64,000 nucleotides of DNA. It comes from Pseudomonadota bacterium. GTDB lineage: Bacteria > Pseudomonadota > Gammaproteobacteria > Burkholderiales > Burkholderiaceae_F. The translations under genes and the position numbers were made by a program. Below the pieces are notes generated by a model. That model made no database searches and was not told the DNA's origin. It worked only from the letters and a program-made list of their open reading frames with translations. Below are positions 16,588 through 26,199 of this stretch, piece by piece. How positions within the stretch are numbered: the first letter of the stretch is position 1; each line of letters starts with the position of its first letter. The stretch lies in assembly GCA_029778535.1 (NCBI GenBank), contig JAKOQB010000039.1, positions 167,298-231,297 of the forward strand, given 5' to 3'.

Positions 16588-17648
16588 CTCCGCGCTTCCA
16601 TACATTGCGGATCGCCGAAGTCCGGCGCGAGACCGCCGATTCCGTCAGCCTGCGCTTCGAGGTGCCGCCCGATCTCGCGTCCGAATACCGCTTCGAGCCG
16701 GGCCAGCACCTGAACGTGCGCGCGCGGCTCGACGGCGAGGAACTGCGCCGCTCGTATTCGATCTGCAGCGGGCTGGACGACGGCGAGCTGCGCGTGGCGA
16801 TCAAGAAGGTCGCCGGCGGCCGCTTCTCGTCCTGGGTCAACGACAATCTCAGACCCGGCGACGCGCTCGACGTGATGACGCCCGAGGGGCGCTTCCACAC
16901 GCCGCTGAGTCCTGCGCACGCCAGGCACTACGTCGCCTTCGCCGCCGGCAGCGGCATCACGCCGATCCTGTCGCTCGCGAAGACGATCCTCGCGCGCGAG
17001 CCGCGTTCGCGCTTCACGCTGGTGTACGGCAACCGCCGCCAGGCGTCGGTGATGTTCCACGAGGCGCTGGAGGACCTGAAGGACCGGTACCTGACGCGCT
17101 TCGCGCTGTACAACGTGTTCTCGCGCGAGGAGCAGGAGGTCGATCTATTCAATGGCCGCATCGACGCCGCCAAGACGCGCGCGTTCCTGCAGTCGCTGGT
17201 GCCGGCCGACACGATCGACGAGGCGTTCGTCTGCGGCCCGGCGTCGATGATCGACGAGGTCGAGTCCGCTCTGCTCGTCGCCGGCGTGCCGGCCGCGCAC
17301 GTGCACGTGGAGCGCTTCGGCACGCCGTCGACCGAGGCGGCACCGGAGCCGGTGGCGGACGCGGCCGAAGCGCGCGTCACGCTGGTAATCGACGGTCTGA
17401 AGCGTGAGGTCGAGTTCCACCGCGAGCACGGCTCGATTCTCGACGCCGGCGTGGCCGCGGGGCTCGACCTGCCGTTCTCGTGCAAGGGCGGCATGTGCTG
17501 CACCTGCCGCGCCAAGCTGATCGCGGGCGAGGTCAAGATGCGCAAGAACTTCGCGCTCGAACCGGCCGACCTCGAGGCCGGTTTCGTGCTGACCTGCCAG
17601 TCGTACCCGCTGAGCGAGCGGGTCGTGCTCTCGTACGACGAGCGCTGA
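16584..17648 (+). CDS. paaE: Phenylacetyl-CoA epoxidase reductase subunit E
   Basis: A 354-residue flavodoxin-reductase/ferredoxin fusion that passes electrons from NADPH through FAD and a [2Fe-2S] cluster to PaaA. The FAD-binding RRSYSICSG motif, the NAD(P)-binding GSGITPILS and the FVCGPASMID motif are present. The plant-type ferredoxin domain carries Cys300, Cys305, Cys308 and Cys338 (CKGGMCCTC...TCQ). ATG at 16584 overlaps the paaD stop as ATGA; the stop overlaps the regulator start as TGATG. Confidence 0.95.
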   Translation: MTPRFHTLRIAEVRRETADSVSLRFEVPPDLASEYRFEPGQHLNVRARLDGEELRRSYSICSGLDDGELRVAIKKVAGGRFSSWVNDNLRPGDALDVMTPEGRFHTPLSPAHARHYVAFAAGSGITPILSLAKTILAREPRSRFTLVYGNRRQASVMFHEALEDLKDRYLTRFALYNVFSREEQEVDLFNGRIDAAKTRAFLQSLVPADTIDEAFVCGPASMIDEVESALLVAGVPAAHVHVERFGTPSTEAAPEPVADAAEARVTLVIDGLKREVEFHREHGSILDAGVAAGLDLPFSCKGGMCCTCRAKLIAGEVKMRKNFALEPADLEAGFVLTCQSYPLSERVVLSYDER

Positions 17649-18358
17649 TGGCCCGCTCCCGAGCCGCCACCTTCGACGCGCAGCGCGACGCGATGCTGGC
17701 GGCGGCGGCGCGGCGGTTCGCCGAGCGCGGCTACCCGGTCGCGTCGGTCGCGGGGCTGGCGCAGGCGCTCGGCGTGTCCAAGGCGCTGCTGTACCACTAC
17801 TACCGCGACAAGGAGCAACTGCTGTTCGACATCGTCGACCGCTATCTCGACGGCCTGCTCGCGGCGGTGGACGAAGTGAAGGCGCGCAAGCTGCCGGCCG
17901 ACGCGCATCTGCGTGCGCTGATCGAACGGCTGATGCGCGCCTACGAGCACTCGGCCGCGTACCACCGCGTGCTGGTGCAGGACGTGAAATACCTGAGCGC
18001 GCCGCACCGCAACCGCGCGCGCGCCAAGCAGCGCCGGGTGGTCGACGCGTTCGCCGACGCGATCGTCGCGGTCGCGCCGGAGCTGCGGAAGGCCGCGCTC
18101 GCCAAGCCGGTGACGATGGTGCTGTTCGGCATGATGAACTGGACCTTCACCTGGCTGCGCGAGGACGGCGCGCTCTCGTACTCGGATCTCGCGCCGGTGG
18201 TGGCGGGAATCTTTCTCGGCGGGGTGAGGCAGATCAAGGAGGCGCGGCCGGCGCGGCCCAAGAATGGCGCGCTGTCGGCCGGCCGCCTGAGGGATAACCA
18301 TGACAAGACGCGCCGGCCCGGCAGCCGCGCGCGCCTTGCCGAGGCGGGCATGGTTTGA
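17648..18358 (+). CDS. paaR: TetR-family regulator of phenylacetate catabolism
   Basis: A 236-residue TetR regulator with an N-terminal helix-turn-helix (GYPVASVAGLAQALGVSKAL then YHYYRDKEQLL). PaaR of this type represses paa genes until phenylacetyl-CoA binds (family knowledge). The start overlaps the paaE stop (TGATG), so the repressor is co-translated with the enzymes it presumably controls, giving autoregulation through the operator at 9450-9465. The C-terminal tail, about 25 basic residues after GGVRQIKE, is low-complexity and longer than usual. Confidence 0.88.
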   Translation: MARSRAATFDAQRDAMLAAAARRFAERGYPVASVAGLAQALGVSKALLYHYYRDKEQLLFDIVDRYLDGLLAAVDEVKARKLPADAHLRALIERLMRAYEHSAAYHRVLVQDVKYLSAPHRNRARAKQRRVVDAFADAIVAVAPELRKAALAKPVTMVLFGMMNWTFTWLREDGALSYSDLAPVVAGIFLGGVRQIKEARPARPKNGALSAGRLRDNHDKTRRPGSRARLAEAGMV

Positions 18359-18428
18359 GTACCTTGTAAGGGTAGTCGTCGGCACCCGGCCGCAAAGACC
18401 GATCCAGCAAACTCGCAAGAGGAGACGA

Positions 18429-19580
18429 ATGAACATGAGACCGAAACTGCTTGTCGCCGCCGCGCTGGCGGCGCTCGTGGGCGCTGCCGCCGCGCAGGAC
18501 CTCAAGGTCGGCGTGACGTTGTCGGCCACCGGGCCGGCGGCGTCGCTCGGGATTCCCGAGCGCAACACGTTCGCGCTGCTGCCGCAGACGATCGCCGGCC
18601 ACAAGGTCGACTACATCGTCCTCGACGACGGCTCGGACACCACGACCGCGGTGAAGAACACGCGCAAGCTGATCACCGAGGACAAGGTCGACGTGGTGGT
18701 CGGATCGACGGTGACGCCGAACTCGCTGGCGATGATCGATGTCGCGGCCGAGAACGAGACGCCGATGATCTCGATGGCCGCGTCGGCGCGCATCGTCGAT
18801 CCGGTCGACGCCAAGCGGCGCTGGGTGTTCAAGACGCCGCAGAACGACCAGCAGATGGCCACGGTGATCGTCGGCCACATGCTGGCGCACGGCATCAAGA
18901 CGGTGGCCTACATCGGTTTTGCCGACGCGTACGGCGAGGGCTGGTGGGGCGCGTTTTCGACCATCGCCGAAGGCCGCGGCCTGAAGATCGTCGGCAACGA
19001 GCGCTTCCAACGCACCGACACCTCGGTGACCGGGCAGATCCTGAAGATCATGTCGGCGAAGCCCGACGCGGTGCTGATCGGCGGCTCCGGCACGCCGGCC
19101 GCGCTGCCGCAGAAGACGCTGAAGGAGCGCGGCTACACCGGCGTGATCTACCAGACGCACGGTGTGGCCAACAACGACTTCCTGCGCGTGTGCGGCAAGG
19201 ACTGCGAGGGCACGTACCTGCCCGCCGGCCCGGTGCTGGTCGCCGAGCAGTTGCCGAACGATCATCCGGTCAAGAAGTCGGCGCTGGCCTACATCGCCGC
19301 GTACGAGAAGGCGCACGGCAAGGGCAGCGTGTCGACGTTCGGCGCGCACGCGTGGGACGCCAGCATTCTGCTGCAGGCCGCGGTTCCGGTCGCATTGAAG
19401 CGCGCGAAACCGGGCACCAAGGAATTCCGCGCCGCGCTGCGCGATGCGCTCGAAGGCGTGAAGAACGCCGCCGGCGCGCACGGCATCTTCAACATGAGCC
19501 CGACCGACCACCTCGGCCTCGACCAGCGCGCGGCCGTGATGATTCAGATCAGGAACGGCGCGTGGACGGTGGCGAAGTGA
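18429..19580 (+). CDS. ABC transporter periplasmic binding protein (Liv type)
   Basis: A 383-residue type I periplasmic binding protein with a cleavable signal peptide (cut near GAAAAQ, residue 23) and the Peripla_BP_6 fold, e.g. [34 protein letters not shown] and FGAHAWDA. In this context, directly after paaR and ahead of LivHMGF homologues, it probably binds an aromatic or carboxylic acid such as phenylacetate rather than leucine; that is inference. ATG at 18429 has GAGGAGACGA upstream. A strong hairpin overlaps its stop and may favour excess binding protein over membrane components. Confidence 0.9.
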   Translation: MNMRPKLLVAAALAALVGAAAAQDLKVGVTLSATGPAASLGIPERNTFALLPQTIAGHKVDYIVLDDGSDTTTAVKNTRKLITEDKVDVVVGSTVTPNSLAMIDVAAENETPMISMAASARIVDPVDAKRRWVFKTPQNDQQMATVIVGHMLAHGIKTVAYIGFADAYGEGWWGAFSTIAEGRGLKIVGNERFQRTDTSVTGQILKIMSAKPDAVLIGGSGTPAALPQKTLKERGYTGVIYQTHGVANNDFLRVCGKDCEGTYLPAGPVLVAEQLPNDHPVKKSALAYIAAYEKAHGKGSVSTFGAHAWDASILLQAAVPVALKRAKPGTKEFRAALRDALEGVKNAAGAHGIFNMSPTDHLGLDQRAAVMIQIRNGAWTVAK

Positions 19581-19610
19581 CTTCGTCGGGCCGCAAGGCC
19601 CGATGAAGTC
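19579..19610 (+). other. Hairpin at the end of the binding-protein gene
   Basis: GACTTCGTCGGGCC, loop GCAA, GGCCCGATGAAGTC: 14-bp arms with one G-U pair and a stable GNRA-type tetraloop, overlapping the TGA stop. There is no T run, so it is more likely an mRNA-stabilising or attenuating hairpin than a full terminator, ahead of the permease genes. Confidence 0.7.
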
Positions 19611-19677
19611 ATCCCCGCGAAGGCGGGGATCCAGTCCGCGCCGAACGACACTGGGTCCCCGCTTCCGCGGGGACGAC
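19608..19677. repeat. Palindromic repeat between binding-protein and LivH genes
   Basis: Arms GTCATCCCCGCGAAGGCGGG and CCCGCTTCCGCGGGGACGAC around a short spacer, directly after the GCAA hairpin. Same broad class as 3352-3414 and 11907-11976. Confidence 0.8.
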
Positions 19678-19701
19678 ACAGCTTCAACGAGGCCACGCCA
19701 C

Positions 19702-20739
19702 GTGGATTTCCAGATCGCCCTGCTGCTCGGGCAGGACGGGATCACCAATGGCGCGATCTATGCGCTGCTGGCGCTGGCGCTGGTGCTGGCGTTCGCGGTC
19801 ACGCGCGTCATCTTCATCCCGCAGGGCGAGTTCGTCGCCTATGGCGCGCTGACGCTGGTCGCGCTGCAGGCCGGCAAGCTGCCAGGCACGGTCTGGCTGC
19901 TGCTGATCGCCGGCGCGCTGGTGACGCTGGTCGAACTCGTCGACACCGTTCGCACGCGGCGCTGGCGCGGCGTGCCGGCGCTGCTCGCCTGGAACGTCGC
20001 CTATCCGCTCGCGCTGCTCGCCCTGATTCGATTCGTCCCGCTGCAGGGCACGCCAATGCCATTGCAGATCCTGCTCACGCTCGCGGTCGTGGTGCCGCTG
20101 GGGCCGATGGTCTACCGGCTCGCCTATCAGCCGCTGGCGGAAGCATCGGTGCTGGTGCTGCTGATCCTGTCGGTGGCGGTGCACGTGGTGATGGTCGGAC
20201 TCGGACTCCTGTTGTTCGGCGCCGAAGGTTCGCGCACGCCGGCGTTCTCCGACGGACGCTTCGAATTCGGCGGCATGTCGATTCCGGCGCAGACACTCTG
20301 GGTGGTCGGCTGCTCGCTGGCGCTGATCGTGGTGCTGTACCTGCTGTTCGAGCGCACGCTGTATGGCAAGGCGCTGCGTGCCACGGCGATCAACCGCACC
20401 GGCGCGCGGCTGATGGGAATCCCGACCGCGCTCGCCGGCAAGCTGTCTTTCTTTCTGTGCGCGCTGATCGGCGCGTTCTCCGGCATTCTGATCGCGCCGA
20501 TCACGACGATCTACTACGACACCGGCTTCCTGATCGGATTGAAGGGCTTCGTCGGCGCGATCATCGGCGGGCTGGCCAGCTACCCGATCGCAGCGGCGGG
20601 CGCGGTGCTGGTGGGGCTGCTCGAGTCGTATTCGTCGTTCTGGGCCAGCGCATACAAGGAGGCGATCGTCTTCACGCTGATCATCCCGGTGCTGCTGTGG
20701 CGTTCGCTGACCACGCATCACGTCGAGGAAGAAGAGTGA
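19702..20739 (+). CDS. Branched-chain-type ABC transporter permease (LivH)
   Basis: A 345-residue inner-membrane permease with about eight hydrophobic segments. The family core includes [20 protein letters not shown] and an [16 protein letters not shown]-like loop that contacts the ATPases. The chosen start is GTG at 19702 with GAGG nine bases upstream, which excludes the palindromic repeat. A hydrophilic loop around residues 70-90 (VRTRRWRG) is longer than in typical LivH. It pairs with the fused LivM-LivG protein downstream. Confidence 0.88.
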   Translation: MDFQIALLLGQDGITNGAIYALLALALVLAFAVTRVIFIPQGEFVAYGALTLVALQAGKLPGTVWLLLIAGALVTLVELVDTVRTRRWRGVPALLAWNVAYPLALLALIRFVPLQGTPMPLQILLTLAVVVPLGPMVYRLAYQPLAEASVLVLLILSVAVHVVMVGLGLLLFGAEGSRTPAFSDGRFEFGGMSIPAQTLWVVGCSLALIVVLYLLFERTLYGKALRATAINRTGARLMGIPTALAGKLSFFLCALIGAFSGILIAPITTIYYDTGFLIGLKGFVGAIIGGLASYPIAAAGAVLVGLLESYSSFWASAYKEAIVFTLIIPVLLWRSLTTHHVEEEE

Positions 20740-20765
20740 GGTCGGAGGATGCCGCAAGCCGTCGT

Positions 20766-20845
20766 TCACCACACAGGCACAGAGGCACAGAGGAAAGATC
20801 GATGTTCTTCGCTGTGTCTCTGTGCCTCTGTGGTTCATACATCGA
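20766..20845. repeat. Facing octamer arrays between LivH and LivMG genes
   Basis: Left arm has GGCACAGA units in 8-base phase (within CACACAGGCACAGAGGCACA). Right arm is the inverse, CTGTGTCTCTGTGCCTCTGT. The arms can pair over about 25 bases around a short loop. It is the same construction as the heptamer loci at 13791, 49418 and 51543. Confidence 0.8.
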
Positions 20846-20869
20846 CGTGACCGGCCGGACGCGCACGCG

Positions 20870-22672
20870 ATGACGCCACGGCGGATCCTGATCGCGTTTT
20901 TCGTCGCGCTGGCGCTGGCGCCGCTGGCGCTGCCGGAGTTCACGATCACGCTGCTGAACTACATCGGCCTGTACGCGCTGGTCGCGCTCGGGCTGGTGCT
21001 GCTGACGGGCGTGGGCGGGCTGACCTCGTTCGGGCAGGCGGCGTTCGTCGGGCTGGGCGCGTACACGACCGCAGTGCTGACGACCGCGACCGATCTGCCC
21101 GCGTGGCTGGCGTGGATCGGCACCTCGACCTGGCTCGCGCTGCTGGCGGGGCTCGCGCTCACGCTCGCGTTCGCGGTGGCGATCGGCATGCTGACGCTGC
21201 GGCTGTCGGGGCACTATCTGCCGCTCGGCACGATCGGGTGGGGCATCAGCCTGTACTTCGTGTTCGGCAACCTGCAGCTGCTCGGCGGCTTCACCGGCAT
21301 CACCGGCGTGCCGCCGATCTCGATCTTCGGCCATGAATTCATCGGCGGGCGCGAGATCTTCTACCTGATCTGGGTCTTCCTGCTGGCCGGCGTGGTCACC
21401 ACGCAGAACCTGCTCGACTCGCGCGAAGGCCGCGCGATCCGCGCGCTGAAGGGCGGGCGCGCGATGGCGGAATCGATGGGCGTCAACACGGCGGAGTCGC
21501 GGCTCGCGATCTTCGTGCTCGCCGCGCTGCAGGCGTGCGCCTCCGGCTGGCTGTACGCGCACATGCAGCGCTTCCTCAATCCGACGCCGTTCTCGATCAA
21601 CGTCGGCATCGAGTACCTGTTCATGGCGGTGGTCGGCGGCGCGGGCGAAGTGTGGGGCGCGCTGCTCGGCGCCACCGTGATCACGATCTCCAAGCAATGG
21701 CTGCAGGACATCCTGCCGCAGATCGTCGGGCAGGCCGGCAACTTCGAAGTGATCGTGTTCGGCATCGCGATGGTGATCGTGCTGCAGCGGGCGCGCGACG
21801 GACTGTGGCCGGTGCTGACGAAGTGGGTGCCGCTCGCGCGGCGCCCGCGCACGATCGATCCGGGCGTGCCGCCGCTGGCGCGCCGCGCCAAGCCGGCGGC
21901 CGGCGAGACTGTGCTCGAAGTCAGCCGCGCGACGATGCGCTTCGGCGGGCTGGTCGCGGTCAACGACATGGCGCTGACGGTGAAGGCGGGCGAGATCGTC
22001 GCGCTGATCGGACCCAACGGCGCCGGCAAGAGCACGACCTTCAACCTCATCTCCGGCGTCCTCGACGCGACCGAGGGTGACATCCGCTTCCTTGGTGCGC
22101 CCCTGCGCGGCAAGTCCGCGCGCGAGATCGCCGCGCTCGGCATGAGCCGCACCTTCCAGCACGTCAAGCTGCTGCCCTTGATGAGCGTGCTCGACAACGT
22201 CGCCATCGGCGCGCACGGACGCGAAAATCCCGGGCTGCTGCGCGGCGTCGTCGCCGGTGCGTGGCGGCTCGAGCGCAGAGACGAGATGCGGCTGCTCGCG
22301 GAGGCGGCGCGCCAGATCGAGCGCGTGGGGCTCGCCGATCACATGTTCGACGGCGCCGGGTCGCTGCCGCTCGGCAAGCAGCGGCTGCTCGAGGTCGCGC
22401 GCGCGCTCGCCGCCGACCCGTGCCTGCTGCTGCTCGACGAGCCGGCGGCCGGGCTGCGCTATCTGGAGAAGCGCGCGCTCGCCGAGTTGCTGCGGAAACT
22501 GAAGGCCGAAGGCATCGCGATCCTGCTGGTCGAGCACGACATGGATTTCGTGATGGGACTGGTCGATCGCGTGTACGTGATGGATTTCGGCCAGAAGATC
22601 TGCGAAGGCGCGCCCGAACAAGTGCAGCGCGATCCGCGCGTGCTCGAAGCGTACTTGGGGGGTGTCGAGTGA
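20870..22672 (+). CDS. Fused LivM permease - LivG ATPase
   Basis: A 600-residue fusion. Residues about 1-320 form a LivM-type permease ([20 protein letters not shown] and a cytoplasmic EAA-like loop); residues about 345-600 form an ABC ATPase with Walker [11 protein letters not shown]-loop region FQHVKLLP, Walker [11 protein letters not shown] and the [11 protein letters not shown]-loop. The signature motif reads [10 protein letters not shown] instead of the common LSYGQQRRLE, keeping the glycine. ATG at 20870 is used, just past the octamer repeat; an upstream in-frame ATG at 20822 would translate part of the repeat. The stop overlaps the next gene as GTGA. Confidence 0.92.
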   Translation: MTPRRILIAFFVALALAPLALPEFTITLLNYIGLYALVALGLVLLTGVGGLTSFGQAAFVGLGAYTTAVLTTATDLPAWLAWIGTSTWLALLAGLALTLAFAVAIGMLTLRLSGHYLPLGTIGWGISLYFVFGNLQLLGGFTGITGVPPISIFGHEFIGGREIFYLIWVFLLAGVVTTQNLLDSREGRAIRALKGGRAMAESMGVNTAESRLAIFVLAALQACASGWLYAHMQRFLNPTPFSINVGIEYLFMAVVGGAGEVWGALLGATVITISKQWLQDILPQIVGQAGNFEVIVFGIAMVIVLQRARDGLWPVLTKWVPLARRPRTIDPGVPPLARRAKPAAGETVLEVSRATMRFGGLVAVNDMALTVKAGEIVALIGPNGAGKSTTFNLISGVLDATEGDIRFLGAPLRGKSAREIAALGMSRTFQHVKLLPLMSVLDNVAIGAHGRENPGLLRGVVAGAWRLERRDEMRLLAEAARQIERVGLADHMFDGAGSLPLGKQRLLEVARALAADPCLLLLDEPAAGLRYLEKRALAELLRKLKAEGIAILLVEHDMDFVMGLVDRVYVMDFGQKICEGAPEQVQRDPRVLEAYLGGVE

Positions 22673-23412
22673 CCGATACCATCCTGCACGTGCGCGACCT
22701 GTGCGTGGCCTACGGCAAGGTCGAGGCGCTGCACAACGCGAACCTGAAGGTCGATGCGGGCCGGATCGTCACCGTGATCGGCCCCAACGGCGCCGGCAAG
22801 ACGACGATGCTGGCGGCGATCATGGGCGCGCTGCCGCTCAACGGCTCGACGCGCGGCGAGATCCTGTTCGACGGTACCCACAGCGCCGGCCACGAGGTCG
22901 AGCGGATGGTCGCGGCCGGCATGACGCTGGTGCCGGAGAAGCGCGAGCTGTTCGGCGAGATGACGGTCGAGGACAACCTGCTGCTCGGCGGCTTCCAGCG
23001 CTACCGCAGCGGCAACCGCGACCAGGCGCAGACGATGCAGGAAGTGTTCGCGCTGTTTCCGCGCCTGCAGGAGCGCCGCGCGCAGCTCGCCGGCACGCTG
23101 TCGGGCGGCGAGCGGCAGATGCTCGCGATCGGCCGCGCGCTGATGGCCAAGCCGAAGCTCCTGATGCTCGACGAGCCGTCGCTGGGGCTCGCGCCGCTGA
23201 TCGTGCGCGAGATCTTCCACATCATCGAGGAGCTGAAGCGGCGCGGCGCCTCGATCCTGCTGATCGAGCAGAACGCGCGCGCGGCGCTGAAGGTCGCCGA
23301 CTACGCATACGTGCTGGAGACCGGCGAGATCGCGCTCGAAGGCCCGGCCGCCGAGCTGGCGAACGACCCGCGCGTGATCGAGAGCTACCTCGGGCTCGGC
23401 GGCCGCGCGTGA
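22669..23412 (+). CDS. Branched-chain-type ABC transporter ATPase (LivF)
   Basis: A 247-residue ATPase with Walker A GPNGAGKTTM, signature LSGGERQMLAIGRALM, Walker B LLMLDEPSLGLAP and switch histidine replaced by LLIEQNARAAL, as is normal in LivF. GTG at 22669 overlaps the LivMG stop, with a GGGGGG tract six bases upstream. It dimerises with the LivG half of the preceding fusion to power uptake. It ends the transporter set. Confidence 0.93.
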   Translation: MTDTILHVRDLCVAYGKVEALHNANLKVDAGRIVTVIGPNGAGKTTMLAAIMGALPLNGSTRGEILFDGTHSAGHEVERMVAAGMTLVPEKRELFGEMTVEDNLLLGGFQRYRSGNRDQAQTMQEVFALFPRLQERRAQLAGTLSGGERQMLAIGRALMAKPKLLMLDEPSLGLAPLIVREIFHIIEELKRRGASILLIEQNARAALKVADYAYVLETGEIALEGPAAELANDPRVIESYLGLGGRA

Positions 23413-23456
23413 CTGCCGCGTGCGGTTGACGTTGCACGCTCCCGCCTGACCGGCCG

Positions 23457-24572
23457 ATGGACGAAATCGACACGCTCGTCGTCGGTGCCGGCGTGATCGG
23501 CCTGGCGATCGCCGATGCGCTGGCGCGCGCCGGGCGCGACGTCGTGATCGTCGACCGTGACGGATCGATCGGTACCGGCGTGTCGTCGCGCAACAGCGAG
23601 GTGATCCACTCCGGCATCTACTACGCGCCGGGCTCGCGCAAGGCGCGGCTGTGCGTGCAGGGCAAGCGGCTGCTGTACGAGTTCTGCGATTTCGCTGGCG
23701 TGCCGTACCGCCGCTGCGGCAAGCTGATCGTCGCGACGCGCGCCGAGCAGCTTCCCGATCTGCACGCGCTCATCGGGCGCGGCGCGGCCAACGGAGTCGA
23801 CGGACTGCGTCTGATCGATCGCGCCGGCGCGCTGCGGCTGGAACCGCAGCTCGACTGCGTGGCCGCGATCGCGTCCGACTCCACCGGCATCGTCGACAGC
23901 CATGCGCTGATGGCCGCTCTGCTCGGGCGCGCGCAGGCGCATGGTGCGGTGCTGGCGCTGCGCACGGAGTTCGAGCGCGCGACGCCGCTGCCGCACGGCG
24001 GCTATCGCGTCGAGCTGCGCGACCACCACGGTGCGACCGCCTATGCGGTGCGGCGGCTGGTGATCGCGGCGGGTCTCCATTCGCCGACGGCGGTGGCGCG
24101 CATCGAAGGCTTCCCGCGCGAGCACATTCCCGTCGAGCGCTACGCGCGCGGCAACTATTTCGCGCTCGCCGGCCGGGCGCCGTTCGCGCGCCTGATCTAC
24201 CCGGTTCCGGAGAAGGACGGTCTCGGCGTCCATCTGACGCTGGACTTGGGCGGGCAGGCGCGTTTCGGGCCGGACGTCGAATGGATCGACGCGCCGCGCT
24301 TCGATGTCAATCCGGTGCGGCTGCCGCAGTTCTACGGCGAAATACGCAAGTACTGGCCGCAACTTCCCGACGGCGCGCTGCGGCCCGACTACGCGGGCGT
24401 GCGGCCGAAGATCTACGAGCCGCACGAGCCCGCGGCGGATTTCCGCATCGATGGCCCGGCGCGGCATGGCTTGCCCGACGTGGTCTGTCTGTTCGGCATC
24501 GAGTCTCCCGGCCTGACCAGCGCGCTTGCGATCGCGATCGAGGTCGCGGAGTTTCCGGCGAGCGGCTCCTGA
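23457..24572 (+). CDS. FAD-dependent oxidoreductase, L-2-hydroxyglutarate oxidase-like
   Basis: A 371-residue DAO/LhgO-type flavoprotein. It has the N-terminal dinucleotide motif VVGAGVIGLAIADALARAG, then SSRNSEVIHSGIYY (typical of L-2-hydroxyglutarate dehydrogenases), a substrate-binding GIVDSHALM segment and C-terminal FGIESPGLTSALAIA. It would oxidise an L-2-hydroxyacid with electrons to the quinone pool; the exact substrate is not known. The gap to the transporter is 44 bases, so it may be read from the same transcript. No strong ribosome site is visible. Confidence 0.85.
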   Translation: MDEIDTLVVGAGVIGLAIADALARAGRDVVIVDRDGSIGTGVSSRNSEVIHSGIYYAPGSRKARLCVQGKRLLYEFCDFAGVPYRRCGKLIVATRAEQLPDLHALIGRGAANGVDGLRLIDRAGALRLEPQLDCVAAIASDSTGIVDSHALMAALLGRAQAHGAVLALRTEFERATPLPHGGYRVELRDHHGATAYAVRRLVIAAGLHSPTAVARIEGFPREHIPVERYARGNYFALAGRAPFARLIYPVPEKDGLGVHLTLDLGGQARFGPDVEWIDAPRFDVNPVRLPQFYGEIRKYWPQLPDGALRPDYAGVRPKIYEPHEPAADFRIDGPARHGLPDVVCLFGIESPGLTSALAIAIEVAEFPASGS

Positions 24573-24818
24573 ACGCCGAAGGGCGGCAAGGGATTGGCTC
24601 GGGCGCCTCGTCGCTCAACACGGTCCGGGTGAACCGAGCCGCTGAGTCTGTCACGGCTCGGCCTCACTGATCGAGCAGAACGCGGCAACGCACGTACGCG
24701 GAGCCCGACTCCCTTCTTCGCGCAGTCTCGGCGAACCAGATGCGCGCGTCATGGTCTTTTGCAGTCATCGAGTCTGACAACAATGTTCGCGCGCCGCGCG
24801 CGCGAAGGGAGAGGATTC

Positions 24819-26174
24819 ATGTTCGTGCGCTTTCTTGCGCCACCGTGGCGACGCGGATGGCTGGTGGCGGTATGGATTGGTTTTGCGATTTCCCCCGCGC
24901 ACGCGGTGCCGTCCTATGCGCGACAGACCGGCCAGAACTGCATCGCGTGCCACGTCAGCTTCCCCGAGCTGACCCCCTACGGTCGCTACTTCAAGCTGAA
25001 CGGCTACACGATCGGCGAACGGCAGACGCTGCCGTTCGCGATGATGGCGCAGGTCGGCTACACGAAGACGAAGGACAACCAGATCGACGACGGCACGGGC
25101 ACCGGCAACGCGGTGCCGCTGTCGACGGATGACGGCAAAGTCAAGTTCACCGGCGCCAGCCTGTTTCTCGCCGGCAAGGCCACCGACAACGTCGGTGCGT
25201 TCGCGCAGTGGACCTACGACGGCATCGCGCACCACAGCAGCATCGACAACACCGATATCCGGATCGTCGGCCGATACGAAACTCCGGGCTCGAAGGCGCC
25301 CGATCTGATCTACGGCCTGACGCTGCACAACAACCCGACCGTGCAGGACGTCTGGAACAGCACGCCGGCGTTCGGCTTCCCGTTCACGTCGTCGCCGGTG
25401 GCGAATACGCCGAGCACGCCGAGCGCGCTGGTCGATGGCACGCTGGCGCAGCAGGCCACCGGCATCGGCAGTTATCTGTACTGGAAGAAGTCGCTGTACG
25501 GCGAACTCACCTTCTATCGCGACAGCACCGGCCCGTTCACGTGGTTGCGCGCGCCCGATCTGGCGTACTCCACGCGGCTGAAGGGCTACAACCCGTACTG
25601 GCGCTTGGCCTACAACCACGAGTGGGGCTCGAACTCGATCGAAGTCGGCACCTTTGGCATGACCGGCAAGGTCTATCTCGATCCCGTCGACACCAACTCG
25701 CCGACCAACAAGTTCACCGACTGGGCGCTCGACGGCCAGTACCAGTACATCACCGACCCGCACGTCGTCACCGCGCAGGCGACCTATATTCACGAGAGAC
25801 AGTGGCTCGATGCGAGCTTCAATGCGGGCGATTCCGCCAATGCGTCCGACACGCTGAAGACGTTCCGCACCAAGGGCACCTACTACTACCAGCGCAAATA
25901 CGGCGCGACGCTCGCCTACGCGCAGACGACCGGCTCGGCGGACCCGCTGCTGTATGCCTCCGGAACTCCGGGCACGGGGTTCGCGGCCAATGGCCTGCCC
26001 GACAGCACGTCCTGGACGCTCGAACTGGACTACCTGCCGATCCAGAACGTGCGGCTGATGGCGCAATACATCTGGTACACGAAGTTCAACGGCGCCAGCA
26101 CGAATTACGACGGCTTCGGACGCAACGCGAGCGCCAACAACACGCTGTTCCTCAACGTGTGGGCGGCGTTCTGA
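24819..26174 (+). CDS. Outer-membrane monoheme cytochrome-porin fusion (Cyc2-like)
   Basis: About 451 residues. A signal peptide ends at SPAHA. Directly after it comes a single c-type heme site, NCIACH, in the context YARQTGQNCIACHVSFPELT and YGRYFKLNGY. The rest (about 370 residues) is rich in alternating aromatic/polar strands and ends in a terminal Phe, as expected for a beta-barrel. This one-heme-plus-porin layout is that of Cyc2-type iron oxidases; many uncharacterised homologues are simply called cytochrome c. Function in Fe(II) oxidation or outer-membrane electron transfer is inference. ATG at 24819 has GAAGGGAGAGG upstream. A periplasmic c4-type cytochrome follows 25 bases later. Confidence 0.75.
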   Translation: MFVRFLAPPWRRGWLVAVWIGFAISPAHAVPSYARQTGQNCIACHVSFPELTPYGRYFKLNGYTIGERQTLPFAMMAQVGYTKTKDNQIDDGTGTGNAVPLSTDDGKVKFTGASLFLAGKATDNVGAFAQWTYDGIAHHSSIDNTDIRIVGRYETPGSKAPDLIYGLTLHNNPTVQDVWNSTPAFGFPFTSSPVANTPSTPSALVDGTLAQQATGIGSYLYWKKSLYGELTFYRDSTGPFTWLRAPDLAYSTRLKGYNPYWRLAYNHEWGSNSIEVGTFGMTGKVYLDPVDTNSPTNKFTDWALDGQYQYITDPHVVTAQATYIHERQWLDASFNAGDSANASDTLKTFRTKGTYYYQRKYGATLAYAQTTGSADPLLYASGTPGTGFAANGLPDSTSWTLELDYLPIQNVRLMAQYIWYTKFNGASTNYDGFGRNASANNTLFLNVWAAF

Positions 26175-26199
26175 TCGCCGCGCGGAGCCGGAGATGCTG

